Source: Caldilineaceae bacterium
GTDB taxonomy: Bacteria; Chloroflexota; Anaerolineae; Caldilineales; Caldilineaceae
NCBI GenBank assembly: GCA_022842065.1
Contig: JALHQH010000028.1
Span: 62,001 to 126,000, forward strand
Length of the DNA stretch: 64,000 bases
Direction: 5' to 3'
Positions 45,674 through 55,496 of this stretch are shown here, in pieces. The notes under the pieces were generated by a model. It did no database searches. It saw only the letters and a program-made list of their open reading frames with translations, and was not told the DNA's origin. Position numbers and translations under genes: made by a program. Positions within the stretch are counted from its first letter, which is position 1; each line of letters starts with the position of its first letter.

Positions 45674-48600
45674 CTAGTGGGGTGAATCCTTCACTTTCAA
45701 GTTGGACGAGTCGATTCGCAGGCTCCCCGTGGTTGGCCCGCCGATGATATGGGAACTTGCTTCGGGATCTTTGCCATCGGTGACGCCAACGCCGGCGCCA
45801 ATGCCATACTGGGTCGGCATCTGCTCCCGATAGCCGGTTTCATGTTTGAAGAAAAAGGCATCGGCCACGGTACATGCTTCGGCATTAAACTTATCCAGTG
45901 GGATGGCACTCTTGCCGTCCGGGCTGAGCAATGAAAACTTGCCCATCATTGCTTGCGTCTCCATGTTGCGGACGCGGCCACCACTGGCGGTATAGGCCAT
46001 TGCACACATGTTGCCGATGCACATACCGGTTGACTTAACGGTTTGCGGCTTGATCACATCCTTGAATTGGGTGCCCGCCAGCGACTGTACCTTGCTGTTG
46101 GGCAGCGCCGTAAACTTTAGCATTACCGGCTGTGGTTGGCCCACCACTGTCCATTTATCGCCCCGCTGAGTGACCACCGCCATCTTGGCTTGGACATGCA
46201 CACCTTGCTGAAAACCACCTGCCCCATAGGCCGAATAATCTTGGATCTCCATCTCAAAGACCAGATATTGGCGCGGATGCTGAAAGCCATTCGACAGCGG
46301 GATCTTTAGCTGTTGCACCGGGCTGGCACCATTCGGATCCACATATTTGAGCGGATTGTTCAACCCATAGGCATAGAGATTGAGCAACTGCGGATTCTGT
46401 GCACCCGCTTGCGGCTTGTCCAGATAGAGCGGGTCCACGCTGATGAAACGCCCAACCAGGGCATCATAATAGCGCGCTTCGTAGTAGTGCAGCCCACTGG
46501 CGTCCAGCTCTTTGCCGGTATAACCGTAGGGTGTCGCGCCCCCATTCTGTGCAAAGCGGCTCAGGCCAAAGGGATAGTAGACCTTTTCGGCGATCACCGC
46601 CGCCCTTTCGTCGAGGATCAGATGGGTGCTGCCCAGGTGATCACCGATATACCAGCGCTTGGTCCCGGCGTGTGGCATGGTGGTGGCCTGGTCGCTAAAA
46701 CCTTGGAGCAACTGACCGGCGTTAAAGGGTTTGCGCAACTCGGCTATGCGCGCCTCGTCGTCAAAGACATAGAAGATCAGCTCATTGCCGCGCAACTCGG
46801 ACGAACCATCGGGATAGAGGGTGGTGGTGATCACCGTCCCCTGTTGCACACGCTGTTTGACGCGCTGGCTGCTGGCGTCATACTGATAGGTGGAACTGCT
46901 GGTGCCATCGTCCGCGGCCACCAGCAGATCGCGCGGATTCCACTGGTAGGTTGTGTCACCTTTGCTGGCCAGGTTGCCATTGGCATCGTAACGATAGGGT
47001 ATCCCACCCGCCGTGGTGACGGCGTGTGGGCCTGCCCCATTTTCGCCATAGCGCACTTCGCCCAGGTTGAGGCGTTGATCAGCCGGTGCGCCGGCCGGTC
47101 CACTGCTCGTTTTCTGCACCAGGTTACCGATGGCGTCATAGCCAAAGTCGATCTGTCCGTAAGCCCCGGTTGCGCTGAGCAGCCGGTAGAGACTATCGTA
47201 GCCGAAATCCTGGCTCTGATCATTGGCTGCTGTCTTGCCGGCGCGTTCGTCGGCAATGCGCAGCACGTTGCCGACCGCATCGAGGGTGTAGGTGAAATCT
47301 TGCAGCGTCGTCGGCCCGGCCAGGGTTTGCAACTGCGCCAGCCGTTGCCGTTGATCGTAGCGATAGGTGCGCTGCGCGCCATTGGCATAGGTGACGCGTT
47401 CACGCTGCCCGGCTGCCGTATAACTGATCTGATCGACAAAGCCAGGAATGCGTGTGAGCAGGCCACGACTGTCATACTCGTAATTCACCGCGGTGCCGTC
47501 GGCATAGATCGTGCGGCTTAGCCGATCCAGGGCATCATACGCCTTGCGGTTGACAAAGCTGAGCTTTTCGTCTTTGTAGTAACGGATGCTGTCAGTGACG
47601 TTGCCGCGGCCATCATAGGAAAAATAGAGTACGCCGGCCTGGTCTTCGACGTAGGCAATCTGCCCCAGTGTATTGCGCGCATCTGGGTGCAGCGGGGAGA
47701 GATCGCTGTCGTAATGATAGCTGGCGTTCACCAGATCGGGCTGGCCGTTGTTGAAGCTCCAACGCTCATGCAGCAGCCGGTTGGCAGCATCGTAGGTGTA
47801 ATGCACGGCCTGGCCTTTGGCATCGAACGTTTCGATCAAGTTGCCATTGTCATCGTAGCTGTAAAGCATCTCGCCGCGGTTGGGATCAACCATGCGCAAA
47901 CGGCGGGACAGGGCGTCATAGACCATGGTCTTGCTGTTGTTCTGTGCATCGATCAGCTGGATTAGGTTGCTCAGGCGATCATAGCGGTAGCGCGTCAGAT
48001 AGCGCGCGGGTTGCCCATTGACGAGGTTGATCTCCTCTACGCTCGTCAACCGTTCCAGCCCATCGTAGTGCATGATCTGCGGCGTGTTGGCATGGGGGGC
48101 CGGCGCGGTTTGGCGGTTATCCTCTTCGTCATACAGCTCTTGCACCAACGGTTTATGTATTACCGAAACAAAGGCCCCATCGGGGTGTACGGTGCGGATG
48201 ACGCGGCCCAGTGGATCGTAGTAGAGCTTGATCTGCGGCAATGTCGGCTCCGGCGGCGTATAAGCATCGCCGGTGCTGAAGTAGGGCAGATATTGCGCCG
48301 CAACCCCCTGCCGCGCATTGAATGTAACGGCTTCGGCGACGACCACCTTGCCGTCGCCGGTCGCGGTGCGCGTTTGCAATTTGCGCCCCAGACCATCGGT
48401 GTAGGTGATACTGGTGATCACCGCGTCGGCGCCGGACTGGATACGCTTTTTCGTCAAGACGGCGCTGCGCGGGCTGCCGATCTGGTAGCTGTATTCCTCG
48501 GTGGGCTGGGCCAGCGTATCCCCCGGCTTCACCATCTTTGCCAACCGCCCAAAGGTATCGAAGGTGAAGATATGGGGTTGGCCGTTGTAATCGGTTGCAC

Positions 48601-51574
48601 TGGTCGCCTGGCCAAAGCCGGGGTGGTAGGATGCGGCATAGGTCAACGTGCGGCCATCGGCAAAGTGACGCTGTTCGACCACGGGAAAGGTATGCGCCAC
48701 GGGGTCATAGTCCACGGTCGTGCGGTTGCCGTTGGCGTCCATGATCACAATGCGGTTGCCATAACTATCGATCTGATAGCGCTGGGTCGCAATGTAACGG
48801 TGTTCCCCTTGTGGGCCCAGATTCTTTTCTTCACGCACCAGATCACCGCGCGTCAACTGGCCGAACGGCAAACCGACAAAGGGTTCGCCATCGTAATAGA
48901 AACGACTTTCGCTGACAAAGTTGCCCCCAGCGTCGGTTTGGTAGCTGCGCTGAGGGCGATTCAGCAACCAGCCATCGGTGTTGTAGATCCATTCGTGATA
49001 GGTGAGCACTTCATCGTCGCCACAGGTCAGATCCGCGCCGCAGACCTGGCCATAGTTAAACGCCTGGGTGACATTGCCATAACGATCCTGGGCAAAGAGT
49101 TGGCGCAACTGTACGGGCTCTGCCTGTTGCTCGTGGATAAAGGTGTCGCTCTGGCTGGTATAGGCATAGGCAATCGTTTTACCCGTCTGGGTTTGGCTTG
49201 CTTCGACGACGACTTGGGTGGTCAGTTGATTGACCTGCCGTTGATAGCAACCTGCAAACGTGTCGGCACAGCGGCCACCCTCGGCCAACACCTCTTTTTC
49301 CAACAACATACCTTTCTGGCTCTCAGCCGTCATCCCCACATCATAGTGCAGCCGCGTCACGGTGGTGGCCGCCGACGCATCGCCCCGTTTGATCTCTTCG
49401 CTGCGCACAAAGCCGCGGAACTCCTTTTGCAGGCCGTCATAAAAACCGTCGCGGTAGTGATAGTCGATGGTGTAGTCATCACCGCTGTTGGCATCGTGTA
49501 CGGTCACCTGGTTGACCACCTGGACGGGAAAAGGCAGGTTGATCGCCCAGGGCTGGTTGTTGTCCCAGTCCGTAATATAATCGGCAATCGATGACTTATA
49601 GGTGATCTGGATCGTGCGGCCCAGACCATTGTCCACGCTGCGCAGCAGAAAAGGCTGGGCCGTGGTCGCAAAGTCAACATAGCTCATGCCCGCCTGGCTA
49701 CTAAAGAGCAGCTCGGTTGCACCATCGCCATCAACATCCGCCAGGCGGACGGCACTCTCTTGCGCATTGAAGGCAGGTGTATTCGGGATGACAATCGGCG
49801 CGGCCAGGCTCCCATCCCCCAGGCTGAGCCAATAGGTGACTGTGCGATTGCCGGGCAGCACTAGATCGACCTGGCCGTCATTGTTGAGATCACCCATCTG
49901 GATCGCCACATCCGCCGCGCCGACGTCGCGCGGCGGGTTGAGGATCGGTTGCCCCTCAGCATAGTCGCCGTTGCCATTATGGGCCCAGAGCACCACTTGC
50001 CCATCGCGGACAAAGATCAGATCTTCCATGCGGTCGCCGGTCATGTCGCCGACCTTGATCTTGGGGTCGGCAAAACCGGCGGCATTGTTGCCGAGGGGGG
50101 CGGCCACATCAAAGTCAGCAGTTTGGCTCCACGCTTGTTCACGCGCCAGCCAGATCTTCAGCCGCCCGCCCGCCGTTAAGACCACATCAATGCGATGGTC
50201 ATTGTTGACATCAAGCAGTTGCAGATTCGGGTCGTTGAGATCAAAGGCGGGAGCCGGCCCGAAGTCAACACGGTCGTCCTTTTCCCAATCCGCCCCCGGC
50301 TGGTTCCGATAGTAGTAGAGCGGTGCGCCCGTCCCACTGGCTTTGACCAGCAGATCAACGCGGCCATCGCCATTCATATCGGCCATGCGCACGTTGGGGT
50401 TGGAAAGGCGCTCGGCCGGCGAATTTTCGGGGATGATCGGTTCGGTTGCCCACCGGCCCTGTCCGCGGTTCAGGTAAAAGCGATGCGGCCCATTCTCCGG
50501 CGTGTAGACCAGATCGGGCAACCCGTCGGCGTTGATATCGACCAGATCGGCGTCGCGGTTGGTCAACGCAACGGGGGGCGGGTTCTGCATTGTCACCACC
50601 CCGTGCGCGGCGGGATCAAATTGGGTGTAGGTAAAGGTATGGGGGGGCAGCGTGCTGGTGCCATCGTCCCCCACTTGCGTCACCCCGATCAACAAGGAAT
50701 AGCGACCAGTGGCGCGCTCCGGCTCATAGGTAAAGCGGTAGACACGCACCAACTTACTCAATGCCCAAATCTCAATATCTGTACCGCGCAAGCCCACACG
50801 GATCGGTGCACCACTACGCCGGTCAGTGTAGGTATCCGGGCGGGCTTCGTAGTTGAAGATCACTGCATTGTAATTGTTATCGCTGCCAAAGTTGTAGCGA
50901 ATCTCGCGCAGGTAGGTATAGCCCCCATCGTGCAGATAGCGGTAGCGCTGTTCGTTGCCGTGGGTGTCGATGATGCGGGAAAGTTCCCAGCGGAAGATCC
51001 CCTTGGGATTGGTGACGCGACTCTGCTCATCTTCACCAAAGAGATAGCGTACGCCATCGGGGCTGTGGGCTTCCCAGCCCCCCCCATCAACACGGCGGAA
51101 GCGCAAAAAGCGACTTTCGTTTTCAAAACGATAGCTCCCATCTTTTAGTGCCACCAGCTTTTCGCCATTAGAAAAAATAAAGGTATCTTTGGTGTCATCA
51201 TAGGTCGGTAAACCTTCTTCGGTGCGCCGTTGGACAGTGGGAATGTTTAGATCCCAACCCATACCCCACGGGCCATTGGCATTGCCACCGTTATAGTTGA
51301 GCGCCAACTCCGGCTGGAAACCAATCCGGCCGGGGGCAACGGTAAAGTTAACGGGGTAGCTGGAAGTGCCGGTGCTCAGATCCGGTTCAAAATTTTCGCC
51401 CAATCCTTCGAGCGAGCCAGGGCCGGAGGGCAACGAGATCACCTGCGGCTTGACGCCGCTCTTGTCCTGGGCATGGGCCAGGGTAGGCCACAAGAGCAAT
51501 ATCAGCAGGGGCAAGTAGAACAGGGGGCGCAGCCGCAACTGGCGGCTGATTAGGCTGTTTGTAGCTGTTTTCAT
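45674..51574 (-). CDS. SpvB/FG-GAP/RHS protein resembling a fused Tc-toxin B/C component (RHS2)
   Basis: This 1966-residue protein parallels RHS1 through nearly its whole length. It has a signal peptide (1-36), SpvB domain, six FG-GAP repeats, a TcdB-like middle region, YD repeats and an RHS core (GRFISVDP, ending NPLKYVDPNG). The SpvB opening (PSGPGSLEGLGENFEPDLS) is almost identical to RHS1. The last 217 residues (45677-46327) are unrelated to RHS1. The start at 51574 gives a normal signal peptide. Upstream, in the same direction, are a tagged secreted protein, a large helix-rich protein and a fibre-like protein. The set could be a surface-delivered or secreted toxin complex. No TcA gene was recognised with certainty. 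Confidence 0.88.
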   Translation of the reverse strand: MKTATNSLISRQLRLRPLFYLPLLILLLWPTLAHAQDKSGVKPQVISLPSGPGSLEGLGENFEPDLSTGTSSYPVNFTVAPGRIGFQPELALNYNGGNANGPWGMGWDLNIPTVQRRTEEGLPTYDDTKDTFIFSNGEKLVALKDGSYRFENESRFLRFRRVDGGGWEAHSPDGVRYLFGEDEQSRVTNPKGIFRWELSRIIDTHGNEQRYRYLHDGGYTYLREIRYNFGSDNNYNAVIFNYEARPDTYTDRRSGAPIRVGLRGTDIEIWALSKLVRVYRFTYEPERATGRYSLLIGVTQVGDDGTSTLPPHTFTYTQFDPAAHGVVTMQNPPPVALTNRDADLVDINADGLPDLVYTPENGPHRFYLNRGQGRWATEPIIPENSPAERLSNPNVRMADMNGDGRVDLLVKASGTGAPLYYYRNQPGADWEKDDRVDFGPAPAFDLNDPNLQLLDVNNDHRIDVVLTAGGRLKIWLAREQAWSQTADFDVAAPLGNNAAGFADPKIKVGDMTGDRMEDLIFVRDGQVVLWAHNGNGDYAEGQPILNPPRDVGAADVAIQMGDLNNDGQVDLVLPGNRTVTYWLSLGDGSLAAPIVIPNTPAFNAQESAVRLADVDGDGATELLFSSQAGMSYVDFATTAQPFLLRSVDNGLGRTIQITYKSSIADYITDWDNNQPWAINLPFPVQVVNQVTVHDANSGDDYTIDYHYRDGFYDGLQKEFRGFVRSEEIKRGDASAATTVTRLHYDVGMTAESQKGMLLEKEVLAEGGRCADTFAGCYQRQVNQLTTQVVVEASQTQTGKTIAYAYTSQSDTFIHEQQAEPVQLRQLFAQDRYGNVTQAFNYGQVCGADLTCGDDEVLTYHEWIYNTDGWLLNRPQRSYQTDAGGNFVSESRFYYDGEPFVGLPFGQLTRGDLVREEKNLGPQGEHRYIATQRYQIDSYGNRIVIMDANGNRTTVDYDPVAHTFPVVEQRHFADGRTLTYAASYHPGFGQATSATDYNGQPHIFTFDTFGRLAKMVKPGDTLAQPTEEYSYQIGSPRSAVLTKKRIQSGADAVITSITYTDGLGRKLQTRTATGDGKVVVAEAVTFNARQGVAAQYLPYFSTGDAYTPPEPTLPQIKLYYDPLGRVIRTVHPDGAFVSVIHKPLVQELYDEEDNRQTAPAPHANTPQIMHYDGLERLTSVEEINLVNGQPARYLTRYRYDRLSNLIQLIDAQNNSKTMVYDALSRRLRMVDPNRGEMLYSYDDNGNLIETFDAKGQAVHYTYDAANRLLHERWSFNNGQPDLVNASYHYDSDLSPLHPDARNTLGQIAYVEDQAGVLYFSYDGRGNVTDSIRYYKDEKLSFVNRKAYDALDRLSRTIYADGTAVNYEYDSRGLLTRIPGFVDQISYTAAGQRERVTYANGAQRTYRYDQRQRLAQLQTLAGPTTLQDFTYTLDAVGNVLRIADERAGKTAANDQSQDFGYDSLYRLLSATGAYGQIDFGYDAIGNLVQKTSSGPAGAPADQRLNLGEVRYGENGAGPHAVTTAGGIPYRYDANGNLASKGDTTYQWNPRDLLVAADDGTSSSTYQYDASSQRVKQRVQQGTVITTTLYPDGSSELRGNELIFYVFDDEARIAELRKPFNAGQLLQGFSDQATTMPHAGTKRWYIGDHLGSTHLILDERAAVIAEKVYYPFGLSRFAQNGGATPYGYTGKELDASGLHYYEARYYDALVGRFISVDPLYLDKPQAGAQNPQLLNLYAYGLNNPLKYVDPNGASPVQQLKIPLSNGFQHPRQYLVFEMEIQDYSAYGAGGFQQGVHVQAKMAVVTQRGDKWTVVGQPQPVMLKFTALPNSKVQSLAGTQFKDVIKPQTVKSTGMCIGNMCAMAYTASGGRVRNMETQAMMGKFSLLSPDGKSAIPLDKFNAEACTVADAFFFKHETGYREQMPTQYGIGAGVGVTDGKDPEASSHIIGGPTTGSLRIDSSNLKVKDSPH
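45677..46327 (-). other. variable C-terminal domain of RHS2
   Basis: These 217 residues follow the RHS-core end and are not shared with RHS1. Visible features are a C-x4-C pair (CIGNMC), KHETGYREQMPTQYG and a final SSHIIGGPTTGSL motif. The composition is beta-rich. No known toxin motif was recognised. An effector role is inferred from position only. Confidence 0.6.
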
Positions 51575-51611
51575 TGGTTACACTCTCAATGTGATCGACG
51601 TGGTTGGCCAG

Positions 51612-51638
51612 ATCCAGCTTTCCTGGCGAAAGCTGGAT
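51612..51638. terminator. 10-bp hairpin between RHS2 and the upstream gene
   Basis: ATCCAGCTTT (51612-51621) and AAAGCTGGAT (51629-51638) pair around a 7-nt loop. On the minus strand it comes right after the stop of the 51645 gene and before the RHS2 start. It could reduce read-through into RHS2. There is no U-tract. Confidence 0.4.
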
Positions 51639-51644
51639 TTGGGC

Positions 51645-52544
51645 TTACCGGCTGATCAACGGTAAATAGAAAAGTTGGCTCGTTGCGCTCTCCGCCACCA
51701 CAGTGGGCAGGTAAGGCGCATTTATAGTAATGTCGGTCCTGCTGGACAACGCCGGTGCCAGGGGCGCGGCCAGGGTTGCTGCCGGTGTTGGGGTTGCCGT
51801 CGACGTCAAGGTCGGGACCCCTGTCGCTGATTGCGCCGCTACACTGCCGTCCACGGCTGCCACACCAGCGCCTGCTGCTTGTTTGCTGATCAACGGCAAG
51901 TAGAGCCGCCTGTTCGTACCATTACCCGACGGGACCGTGGCCGTAGCCGTTGGCGTGAGCGTCGGTGGATCCCCTGGCGCTGGTTGGGTCGGTGTTGAGG
52001 TTGGGGTGCTGCCATTCGGCGCGGGCACGGTGACGATACGCGCTAAGCCATTCGGGCGGGTGAGCAGGAATTTGCCCTTGATCAACATCGGTTGGGCGGT
52101 GAAGCCCAGAATCGTTTCGGTGTAATCACCACGCAGACCGTTGCCGTCATCCAGCACTGCACCAGTGAGGACAAAACGCCGTTGCACCGTGCGCCCAGAG
52201 ACTGTGCCGCTAAAAAGCTGCGACTCAATCCGCACAGTTGGGGTGAGGCCTTGGGTGACGGTGACCTGGCCGGTAAAGGTTGGCCCACCCAGAAAGACCT
52301 GCGTCTTGATCGGGTTGACCTGGCCGCTGAGCGCGCCATTGGCGCTGTTGATGTCCAACTGCAGCGCCAGCGCACCCAATGGGGCCGGTTCGCTGACGGT
52401 GACGCTGCCGTCATAGGTGCCGCTGACTAATTCCGTGGCGCCGGGATCGGCGGAGACGGTTGGATTGTGCAGCAGGATGGCCAACGCCAGCAACAGGAGG
52501 GCCAGCGCCGGGATGAGTAGATGGGTAACACGCAATCTTTTCAT
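51645..52544 (-). CDS. secreted protein with C-terminal YLPLISR tail, function unknown
   Basis: This 299-residue protein has a signal peptide (about 1-32). A beta-rich domain of about 130 residues follows (35-165; LQLDINSANGALSGQVNP and a GLRGDYTETILGF strand), not assigned to a family. Then comes a Thr/Pro linker, an internal copy of the tail motif (RLYLPLISK near residue 215), a second Thr/Ala/Pro linker and the true end LFYLPLISR. The doubled motif suggests that the C-terminal linker-plus-tail unit was duplicated. The gene begins 3 bp after the stop of the large upstream protein, so the two are certainly cotranscribed. Confidence 0.75.
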   Translation of the reverse strand: MKRLRVTHLLIPALALLLLALAILLHNPTVSADPGATELVSGTYDGSVTVSEPAPLGALALQLDINSANGALSGQVNPIKTQVFLGGPTFTGQVTVTQGLTPTVRIESQLFSGTVSGRTVQRRFVLTGAVLDDGNGLRGDYTETILGFTAQPMLIKGKFLLTRPNGLARIVTVPAPNGSTPTSTPTQPAPGDPPTLTPTATATVPSGNGTNRRLYLPLISKQAAGAGVAAVDGSVAAQSATGVPTLTSTATPTPAATLAAPLAPALSSRTDITINAPYLPTVVAESATSQLFYLPLISR

Positions 52545-52547
52545 AGG

Positions 52548-55490
52548 TTATTTTGCCTCGGTGCCGACCGGCGTGGATTGGACAAAGCTTGCTTGTAGCC
52601 GGTCGGCATCCTGTTGCGCCGCCTGTGCCTGGTTTGCCAGGGCCATGCCGGTGGTGTCCATATTGATCTCGATATCCTCCAACTGGGTCAGGTCGAGTTT
52701 GTTATTATAGGTTGAACGCAGATCAATGCGCAGCGTCCAATTGGAGGCGGCCACGCTGCGATTAAAGAGCGCGCTGCTCGCCACCCCGCGCCCATTGCCG
52801 TTAACGCTGCTCAGGATGATGGCCGTTTTGCTCTTGCTTTCAAAGCCAGGCGGCGTGGCAAAGCCGGCCAAACGGGCATTTTCCGGTACATATTCGACGA
52901 TCTGACCGGTGACGGTGCGATAGGCAGCATGGCCATCGTGGGTCAGTTGGATTTCGGGTGTGCCAATATCGCCGAATTGACGGGTCAAGACGTTGATCGC
53001 AATCCCCTGCGTATTCGGCACATCCAGCGGCAGGCCCACCCCGGCAATCCGATTGTTCCAGACGTTGGGGCTAAACAACTGGTTATCGAGCAAGGTCGTG
53101 CCAAAGGGCAACGCAAAGCCAATCACCTGCCCGGAAACCGTGTCGGTGATAGTGTTGCGTTGGAGCAGCGCTTGGAACCCTTCAAAGCGCAGGCGAGCAC
53201 GCTCGCTGGGCGTCAAGACTCCATTCGGATCGAGATTCTCATCGGAAAGACCAAAGAGATCCTTGGCGACCGAGAGGCGATAGGGATAGCGGTTGCGTTC
53301 CCCCGGCGAGCCGATGGCGACGCGGAAGGCTTCCAGATCGTTGAGAAAGTTGTCCACATTGTCGGCGGTGCGCGCCATAAAGATATTGTTCAGCCCTGGG
53401 TAGCGAATCAAGAATTCGGCTTCAAGGGCCTTCGCGGTGAGGTACGCAAATTGGGCCGCGACCTCGATACTGCGCCCAGCCTCCAAGGTGCTCTGGTCGC
53501 GCAGCAGGCGGAAGGCCGGATTGGTCAGGTTGCTGTCGATCAGGTCGGTGCGCGCTTGCTCACGCAGGGTCAAAAAGTGATTGTATTGATTGACTAGATC
53601 ATTGTGCTCCGCGAAGAGACGATTCATCTCTTTGAGCTGAATTTCCATTTCGATCGCCAATTCCGCACTTTGGAGCAGCATCGTTTTGATCGTGGCGTCA
53701 CTGTTTGCGCCGGTCATCGCGGCCTGATTGATCGCCTGTTGCAATGCTTGGGCGCTCTCTAGTTTGGCTAATTCTTTCTGCTGGGGATCCCAGATATGCT
53801 GGATGGAGCCGGTGGCCGAAGCTTCGAAACGGTAACCGCTGGATTGGATGACTTCAACCCCGGCACTCCACTTAAATGGGTTAATATTATAGGCCCCAGT
53901 GACCCGAATCTCGCCGCCGGTATAGACCGAAGCCGAAGCCGCGGCCACCACCGATTTGGTCTCGCGATAGGCGTTGATTACCCCTTGGGCAATAGCGGTG
54001 GCGGCAATGATATCGCCATTCTCCAGTGTCAGTTGGATCACCCTGGCGGTGCGATCCTGTTCAATCTGCACCTGGGCGGCCAGGTTTTCCTGGCGCTGTC
54101 GGATCTGGTTGAGCCGTTCGGAGGCAATCGCGAGTTGATGAAAGTTCTGTTTCATCAGCCCGCCGTCGCCCAGGCAGGTGCGATAATTATCACTGCTGGG
54201 ACCGCAGATTTCGAGCAACCGGGTGTCATAGGTCAGGCGCAAATTTTGCATCTCGCGCACGAGGGCCGTGCGATTCTGATCATATTCACGCTGGGCATTT
54301 TCGGCGCGATTTTCATCCTCGGTGGCGTCACGTAGGAAGTCACCTTGGGTCAACCGGCGCAACTCATCATAGGTTTGCAAGGGTACATAGTCATCCACAA
54401 AGCCGAAAGGGTTGACACCATGATTGATCGCCTGGGCGCGGCTACGGAGCCGCTCCAGGTTGTTGATAATCTCAAAACCGCCATTCTCCATGAATTTGGC
54501 ATTTTGTTGTTTGGCGCTATTGGCCAGTGCCATTGCCTGCACATATTGGGTGGCAAAGGCTTGGGCATAGAGTTCCAGCGCCTTGGCTTCCTGCCCCAAT
54601 TGACGATGGCGGTCAGCCATCTCGCTGATGACCGCGACCAGCCGTTCACTGAGGGTGCCAAAGAGCTTAAACTCCCGTTGACCAAAAAAATCACCAATAT
54701 AGGTGGGTTGGACGCCCCCCAGGTCACTGTTAAAGGCATGCGCCAGAATGTCAAAGGCCAGCTCGAATTGTTGCTGCGCCATGCCTAACTGGTTCAACTC
54801 CTCGGCGATGATCTGGTCGGCGCGTGGGTCATTGCCGCCAAAGCGATAGTCAATCGCATCGACCATAAATTCGTTGCCGAAGATTAGATGGATCGCCGCC
54901 AGTTCGCGCGTGGCGCTGACGACGCCGGTGGCCCCCACCGTACGCATGGGGCGCGGCCGGCTGCCGACCTCAATCATCATGCCCTGCGGTTCGGCCAGCG
55001 CGAGAAAACCAAAGAGCGTGCGGGCACGGGCCAGTTGTCCGCGGATGTTGGTCATCGGCTGCGGCCAACTGCTCGGCGCATCGCCAGGGCAGAGGCCACT
55101 CGGGCTGATCTGGTCATAGTTGGTGCAGAAGCCGTAGAAGAGCTGGCCGCTGTTAAAGTTTTGATAGTTTAGCTTGCACTCGTCCAACGTTTTGCAGGAT
55201 GGGGGTAACTGCAAATTATTCAGGCGGAAATTGGTGCCTGTATCGAGCAGCAACTTAGCCTGCGCATAGACCCGCCGGTAGTCATCTTTGGTCAACATGG
55301 ATTGGCTGCGCAACGCCGGTTGGATGGCCGTGCCATTGGCGACGGCCACGTTAACACCAAGGGCATTAGGGCCGCCAACCAGTGTCGGCCCGGTTGGCTG
55401 TGCGGCCCCTGTCGCCCACACAGGTTGTGATGGCGTCAGCGGTAGCACAAAAAGGAACAGTAAAAGTAGATGGATCAGTCGTTGTTTCAT
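52548..55490 (-). CDS. large helix-rich secreted protein in the RHS2 operon, possible TcA-like partner
   Basis: This 980-residue protein has a signal peptide (about 1-27, ending VWATG) and a mostly helical body. Heptad-rich, coiled-coil-like stretches lie around residues 375-500 and 590-680. The C-terminal part (about 820-955) is beta-rich and ends with NWTLRIDL and LTQLEDIEINM strands. No Pfam-type motif was recognised with certainty. Tc-toxin A subunits also combine long helical bundles with a C-terminal beta domain that binds TcB. The linkage to an SpvB/RHS protein makes that comparison worth testing, but it is inference only. It lacks the YLPxIxR tail. The upstream gap contains a very long hairpin (55579-55647). 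Confidence 0.6.
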   Translation of the reverse strand: MKQRLIHLLLLFLFVLPLTPSQPVWATGAAQPTGPTLVGGPNALGVNVAVANGTAIQPALRSQSMLTKDDYRRVYAQAKLLLDTGTNFRLNNLQLPPSCKTLDECKLNYQNFNSGQLFYGFCTNYDQISPSGLCPGDAPSSWPQPMTNIRGQLARARTLFGFLALAEPQGMMIEVGSRPRPMRTVGATGVVSATRELAAIHLIFGNEFMVDAIDYRFGGNDPRADQIIAEELNQLGMAQQQFELAFDILAHAFNSDLGGVQPTYIGDFFGQREFKLFGTLSERLVAVISEMADRHRQLGQEAKALELYAQAFATQYVQAMALANSAKQQNAKFMENGGFEIINNLERLRSRAQAINHGVNPFGFVDDYVPLQTYDELRRLTQGDFLRDATEDENRAENAQREYDQNRTALVREMQNLRLTYDTRLLEICGPSSDNYRTCLGDGGLMKQNFHQLAIASERLNQIRQRQENLAAQVQIEQDRTARVIQLTLENGDIIAATAIAQGVINAYRETKSVVAAASASVYTGGEIRVTGAYNINPFKWSAGVEVIQSSGYRFEASATGSIQHIWDPQQKELAKLESAQALQQAINQAAMTGANSDATIKTMLLQSAELAIEMEIQLKEMNRLFAEHNDLVNQYNHFLTLREQARTDLIDSNLTNPAFRLLRDQSTLEAGRSIEVAAQFAYLTAKALEAEFLIRYPGLNNIFMARTADNVDNFLNDLEAFRVAIGSPGERNRYPYRLSVAKDLFGLSDENLDPNGVLTPSERARLRFEGFQALLQRNTITDTVSGQVIGFALPFGTTLLDNQLFSPNVWNNRIAGVGLPLDVPNTQGIAINVLTRQFGDIGTPEIQLTHDGHAAYRTVTGQIVEYVPENARLAGFATPPGFESKSKTAIILSSVNGNGRGVASSALFNRSVAASNWTLRIDLRSTYNNKLDLTQLEDIEINMDTTGMALANQAQAAQQDADRLQASFVQSTPVGTEAK

Positions 55491-55496
55491 AAGGTA

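Noticed and set aside
45313..45747. Small overlapping frames on both strands in the repeat region
   Set aside because: Created by direct and inverted repeats; no start signals and no similarity to proteins.
48011..49594. Long plus-strand open frame (527 codons) opposite RHS2
   Set aside because: Antisense to conserved RHS and SpvB sequence. A similar antisense frame appears opposite RHS1, as expected from shared codon patterns.
51645..51680. YLPLISR tail as a sortase LPXTG signal
   Set aside because: There is no T-G after L-P-x, no following hydrophobic helix, and the motif stands at the very end of the chain.
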